Below, piece by piece: positions 5,873 through 7,954 of a stretch of DNA of 7,954 bases. Both the position numbers and the translations under genes were made by a program. Position 1 is the first letter of the stretch, and each line of letters opens with the position of its first letter. This DNA comes from Nitrosarchaeum sp. (GTDB lineage Archaea > Thermoproteota > Nitrososphaeria > Nitrososphaerales > Nitrosopumilaceae). The notes beneath the pieces were generated by a model that saw nothing but the letters and a program-made list of their open reading frames with translations, was not told the DNA's origin and ran no database searches. The DNA lies in the NCBI GenBank assembly GCA_016234975.1, contig JACRND010000153.1, positions 1 to 7,954 of the forward strand, written 5' to 3'.

Positions 5873-6240
5873 AGACAAAAAACATCTCCAGATTTTACAT
5901 TCTTTAATGCATCAATGTTTCCCAACATTTTTCCAATCGGTGTCATTATTTTTCCAGATGAAATATCTTCAATGAAAAAACAAATACTTCCGGTAGAGGA
6001 TAAAAATGCAATATCTCCTTTTTTGAATTCTTTTGTAGATCTTTCGATTCCAGAATCAACAGCAGTCTCAAAGTACGCTATACTTTTTCCTAGAAAATGA
6101 GCATGTCCCTCCAAAGGCAATAATCTCATTATTGTACCGACAGTTCTTGGGGACAAATGTCGTTTTAGATCACATTGGATCTTTGCTTTTCCTTTAATTT
6201 CCAAGATTATCTGTTTTCTTGAGACTGATGGTGAACTCAA
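5854..6240 (-). CDS. Cyclophilin-like fold protein (TM1367-like family)
   Basis: A 128-residue soluble protein. Its order of motifs matches the small archaeal/bacterial cyclophilin-like family typified by TM1367: a leading beta strand IILEIKGKAK (11-20), SPRTVGTIMRLLPLEGHAHF (30-49), IAYFETAV (54-61), FKKGDIAFLSSTGSICFFIE (72-91), and the closing PIGKMLGNIDALKNVKSGD (101-119). Members adopt the cyclophilin barrel but lack the usual prolyl isomerase active-site residues; their function is not established to my knowledge. The open frame runs up to 6408, but that extension is antisense to rpoK and low in complexity. The TTG at 6240 is chosen because a TATA box is centred 26.5 bp upstream and the family's first strand starts soon after. 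It shares this box with rpoK and overlaps S25e by 19 bp at its 3' end. Confidence 0.8.
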   Translation of the reverse strand: MSSPSVSRKQIILEIKGKAKIQCDLKRHLSPRTVGTIMRLLPLEGHAHFLGKSIAYFETAVDSGIERSTKEFKKGDIAFLSSTGSICFFIEDISSGKIMTPIGKMLGNIDALKNVKSGDVFCLYEETA

Positions 6241-6262
6241 TTCGTACTTTAGAATTATTGGA

Positions 6263-6270
6263 TTATATAA
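6263..6270. promoter_or_regulatory. Palindromic TATA box shared by two divergent genes
   Basis: TTATATAA is a perfect palindrome centred at 6266.5. The inferred TTG start of the cyclophilin-like gene (6240, minus) and that of rpoK (6293, plus) are each 26.5 bp away. Both distances equal the usual TATA-to-start spacing of leaderless archaeal promoters, so one box probably serves both directions. Only the flanking BRE-like bases differ between the two directions. Confidence 0.65.
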
Positions 6271-6292
6271 CGCTTTGAGAGAATTTGTGTAC

Positions 6293-6808
6293 TTGTCGGA
6301 TGCTAACGAAGCTGAACTGGTTGTAGAAGAGCCAGAGGAATATGTAGAAACTCCAGAAACTGAGGAAGTTTTTGACGGTGACGTAGAGGTAAACACAGGA
6401 TTAAACAAGGCATTAGATACTTATCGAAAATTAATTGAAAAAAATGAAGGGCTAGAACCACTAACGGAAAAACAGCAAGAGGCACTTGAAAAAAGAATCA
6501 AAGAGATCGAAGCACGAGAGGTTGTAGAAACAATTGAAGAGCACGAACCTGTAGAGATTCCTTGTGAAAAAGGTAAGATTACAATTGGACCGCCAACATT
6601 AACAAGATTTGAAAAAGCAAGAATCATGGGAGCAAGAGCATTGCAATTATCCTTAGGTGCACCTCCATTCATTCCAATTCCAAAAACTGCAAGAATATCA
6701 TTAGATATTGCAATGGAGGAATTAGAACAAAGAGTAATTCCAATTACCATTAGAAGAGTACTCCCAAATGGAGATTATCAAAACATACCAATTGATTATT
6801 TCGATTAA
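6293..6808 (+). CDS. rpoK: DNA-directed RNA polymerase subunit K (Rpo6, Rpb6 homologue) with long acidic N-terminus
   Basis: RpoK/Rpb6 helps assemble and stabilise the RNA polymerase clamp region. The conserved core is residues about 95-171 from the TTG at 6293: GPPTLTRFEKARIMGARALQ (99-118), SLGAPPFIPI (120-129) and VIPITIRRVLPNGDYQNIPI (148-167), all matching Rpb6. Archaeal RpoK is usually only about 55-90 residues; here about 94 residues precede the core. Residues 1-34 are very acidic (MSDANEAELVVEEPEEYVET...), as in eukaryotic Rpb6, and about 37-75 look helical or coiled (TYRKLIEKNEGLEPLTEKQQ). In-frame starts are TTG 6275, GTG 6287 and TTG 6293; only 6293 fits the shared TATA box. There is no ATG before the core. 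An Alba gene follows 55 bp downstream with its own TATA-like box. Confidence 0.93.
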   Translation: MSDANEAELVVEEPEEYVETPETEEVFDGDVEVNTGLNKALDTYRKLIEKNEGLEPLTEKQQEALEKRIKEIEAREVVETIEEHEPVEIPCEKGKITIGPPTLTRFEKARIMGARALQLSLGAPPFIPIPKTARISLDIAMEELEQRVIPITIRRVLPNGDYQNIPIDYFD

Positions 6809-6818
6809 GTGAATCAAT
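6791..6818. repeat. 7-bp inverted repeat across the rpoK stop codon
   Basis: ATTGATT (6791-6797) and AATCAAT (6812-6818) are perfect inverted copies separated by 14 bases, with the rpoK stop (6806-6808) in the spacer. It lies just upstream of the Alba gene's TATA-like box, so it could be an mRNA hairpin or an operator; it could equally be chance in AT-rich DNA. Confidence 0.25.
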
Positions 6819-6827
6819 CGTCGATAA

Positions 6828-6837
6828 AACTTAATAG
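6828..6837 (+). promoter_or_regulatory. TATA-like box for the Alba-family gene
   Basis: AACTTAATAG is centred about 31 bp upstream of the ATG at 6864, predicting a start near 6860 and a leader of only a few bases. Confidence 0.45.
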
Positions 6838-6863
6838 AACACAAAATTGCGAATTATTGAATA

Positions 6864-7178
6864 ATGCTCATGGAAGAGATTAATGAAGAACATGGTCAAG
6901 AGCAGATCAACAAATCTGAAGATACCATAATTTACATTCGAAATGACCCAGTCATGCAATCAGCAATAGAGCTGCTGCCAATATTGGGAAATAAAAAGAA
7001 AGTGATTCTCAGAGCAGTTGGCAATTCAATTCCAAACGCAGTGGCAGTAGCAAACATCATAACAGAAAAGATGCTACATGGGAATTCCAAAGTTCAAAAA
7101 ATAAAACTCGACACTGAAGCTGCTGCAGGTATTGGACGAATGACTTCAAATATTGAAATTATTTTAGTCAAAATCTAG
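6864..7178 (+). CDS. Alba-family nucleic-acid-binding protein, divergent
   Basis: Alba proteins are small dimeric chromatin and RNA-binding proteins of archaea. This 104-residue protein has an acidic N-terminal tail (about 1-20) and then the Alba fold: IIYIRNDPVMQSAIELLPIL (22-41), VILRAVGNSIPNAVAVANII (47-66) and the beta-hairpin and last strand to EIILVKI (98-104). The PVM motif and the overall length match. However, the basic positions that contact DNA in Sulfolobus Alba (K16, K17, R42, R44, K48) read N27, D28, V52, N54 and N58 here by hand alignment. It may therefore prefer RNA, need a partner, or bind DNA differently (inference). A second ATG at 6870 is possible, but the TATA-like box favours 6864. 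It ends in a CTAG shared with the opposing gene's stop. Confidence 0.88.
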   Translation: MLMEEINEEHGQEQINKSEDTIIYIRNDPVMQSAIELLPILGNKKKVILRAVGNSIPNAVAVANIITEKMLHGNSKVQKIKLDTEAAAGIGRMTSNIEIILVKI

Positions 7179-7630
7179 TAAACGCTTCCAGGACCTTTTA
7201 GAAGCATATTTTCACATTCTTTGCAAACCTTTTCATCAATATTGGATTCAAGATTATGATGAATTTCACAAATCAACAAGCTTGATTTGATGTAATTGCA
7301 GAGACCAATAAATTTTGAAAGACTAGATGGAGTATATGCCATATCAGATGAAAGGTTATCAGTTAGCTCATCGATGAGAGTGGAAACTTGTTTTTCTGCC
7401 AAAAGTTTTGCAATCAAAGACGGATCACCACGTGTTCCACGGATGTAATTACTTACAGCTGCTTGTGTGACACCCAGCATTTTTGAGATTTCATCCTCAC
7501 GAATGCTATGATCTTCTGCGAGTTTTTTGGCAAGAATTGCTCTTAGTGCAGGAATCAAAGTTTTTGATTCTATTTCTGCTGGAAGTAACATTAAACCACA
7601 AAGTTCTGATAAAGGATTTAAAGTTTGCAA
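7175..7630 (-). CDS. Helix-turn-helix transcriptional regulator with C-terminal Cys/His cluster
   Basis: A 151-residue putative DNA-binding regulator. Residues about 25-66 contain an XRE-like helix-turn-helix: LIPALRAILAKKLAEDHSIR (25-44), then EDEISKMLGVTQAAVSNYIR (45-64) with the GVTQAAVSNY recognition helix. This arrangement (PAxRAxxAKxLxE followed by LGVTQAAVSxY) matches a conserved archaeal regulator group, some of whose relatives regulate thiamine genes; the ligand here is unknown. The C-terminal part has C111, C121, H124, C136 and C139 (CEIHHN and VCKECE), which could bind zinc or another metal or sense redox state. The only start before the in-frame upstream stop is the TTG at 7630, with a TATA-like sequence about 24 bp upstream. 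It is divergent from the PP-loop gene, and its stop overlaps that of the Alba gene by 4 bp. Confidence 0.85.
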   Translation of the reverse strand: MQTLNPLSELCGLMLLPAEIESKTLIPALRAILAKKLAEDHSIREDEISKMLGVTQAAVSNYIRGTRGDPSLIAKLLAEKQVSTLIDELTDNLSSDMAYTPSSLSKFIGLCNYIKSSLLICEIHHNLESNIDEKVCKECENMLLKGPGSVY

Positions 7631-7645
7631 TAAACATAGTTGCCT

Positions 7646-7658
7646 GAATTGTAAATCG
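7646..7658 (-). promoter_or_regulatory. TATA-like box for the HTH regulator
   Basis: The minus-strand sequence CGATTTACAATTC has its ATTTAC core centred about 24 bp upstream of the TTG at 7630, a slightly short but acceptable spacing. Confidence 0.35.
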
Positions 7659-7680
7659 ACCTAGAATTCGTTAGGCTAAC

Positions 7681-7689
7681 CTATTTTAG
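7681..7689 (+). promoter_or_regulatory. TATA-like box for the PP-loop gene
   Basis: CTATTTTAG is centred about 27 bp upstream of the TTG at 7712 and selects that codon as the start. It lies 31 bp from the divergent regulator's box, within an 81-bp shared intergenic region. Confidence 0.45.
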
Positions 7690-7711
7690 TTTCAAAAACA
7701 TAATCGAATGG

Positions 7712-7954
7712 TTGGAGAATATTTCCGAGAAATTGTATCAGATGTTAAAAGAATCATGTGAGTCATGTAAGTCAAATACAATAGCATTATCAGGAGGATT
7801 AGACAGCACCATAATAGCATATTTCCTAAAAAAACGAAAGCCAAATGCAGTTGCAATAATAGCAAAAGATTTTGTTGCAAATGATCTTGCATATTGTCAG
7901 AGAGTTTCAAAGGAATTTAACATATCGTTGACAATTAATCAGGTAAATACCCCG
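7712..7954 (+). CDS. Asparagine-synthase-like PP-loop ATPase, N-terminal part (partial)
   Basis: The first 81 codons are visible; the rest runs off the right edge. SGGLDS (27-32) in the context IALSGGLDSTIIAYFLKK is the PP-loop that binds the ATP pyrophosphate in asparagine synthases and related adenylating enzymes. There is no N-terminal glutaminase domain: the PP-loop comes within 30 residues of the start, so ammonia could not be supplied by an attached amidotransferase. It may instead be a short archaeal asparagine-synthase-related protein or another PP-loop enzyme. The TTG at 7712 is chosen because of a TATA-like box 27 bp upstream; an in-frame ATG at 7742 would shorten the lead-in to the PP-loop. 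An out-of-frame ATG at 7709 stops after 17 codons. The gene is divergent from the HTH regulator, which may control it (inference). Confidence 0.8.
   Translation, partial: MENISEKLYQMLKESCESCKSNTIALSGGLDSTIIAYFLKKRKPNAVAIIAKDFVANDLAYCQRVSKEFNISLTINQVNTP

Noticed and set aside
6241..6408. 56-residue N-terminal extension of the cyclophilin-like protein up to the ATG at 6408.
   Set aside because: It is antisense to the start of rpoK, is Ser/Thr-rich low-complexity sequence, crosses the TATA box and precedes the first strand of the family. The TTG at 6240 fits better.
1..7954. CRISPR array, toxin-antitoxin pair, defence island, integrase or transposase.
   Set aside because: None of the coding regions shows such motifs, and no spaced repeat series is present. 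The window reads as ordinary, compact core chromosome.

Overview
The window looks like a piece of an AT-rich archaeal chromosome, most likely from the Nitrososphaerota (Thaumarchaeota), in the Nitrosopumilus/Nitrosarchaeum range. The support is a set of archaeal or eukaryote-like information genes (archaeal-type threonyl-tRNA synthetase editing domain, S25e, RpoK/Rpb6, Alba, deoxyhypusine synthase). Shine-Dalgarno motifs are absent and TATA-like boxes lie about 24-30 bp upstream of most start codons, as expected for leaderless transcripts. Several starts are TTG. Lineage and product calls come from reading motifs by eye; no database search was possible.

Layout. On the left (1-1935) everything is on the minus strand: the N-terminal part of thrS (cut by the window edge), a small RusA-like protein, and a two-gene unit of a rhodanese-fold protein without the catalytic cysteine followed by a short protein I do not recognise. 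From 2100 a plus-strand gene encodes a K+ transporter of the TrkH/KtrB family with two CBS domains fused to its N-terminus, followed by a T-tract terminator. Next is a deoxyhypusine synthase family gene (4100-5203) that ends tail-to-tail with a 70-residue Cys/His protein (5200-5412).

The right part (5552-7954) is a compact information-processing cluster: ribosomal protein S25e (+), a cyclophilin-like fold protein (-), RNA polymerase subunit RpoK with a long acidic N-terminal extension (+), an Alba-family protein (+), an HTH regulator with a C-terminal Cys/His cluster (-), and the start of an asparagine-synthase-like PP-loop ATPase (+, cut by the window edge). Genes alternate in strand. All three convergent pairs overlap at their stop codons, and the divergent pairs share short promoter regions.

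The most striking element is a perfectly palindromic TATA box (6263-6270) whose centre is exactly midway between the inferred TTG starts of two divergent genes, the cyclophilin-like gene and rpoK. No mobile element, CRISPR array, rRNA or tRNA was seen. No gene-free stretch exceeds 300 bp. I see no clear evidence of a new multi-gene system; the interest lies in unusual protein variants and in promoter and terminator architecture.
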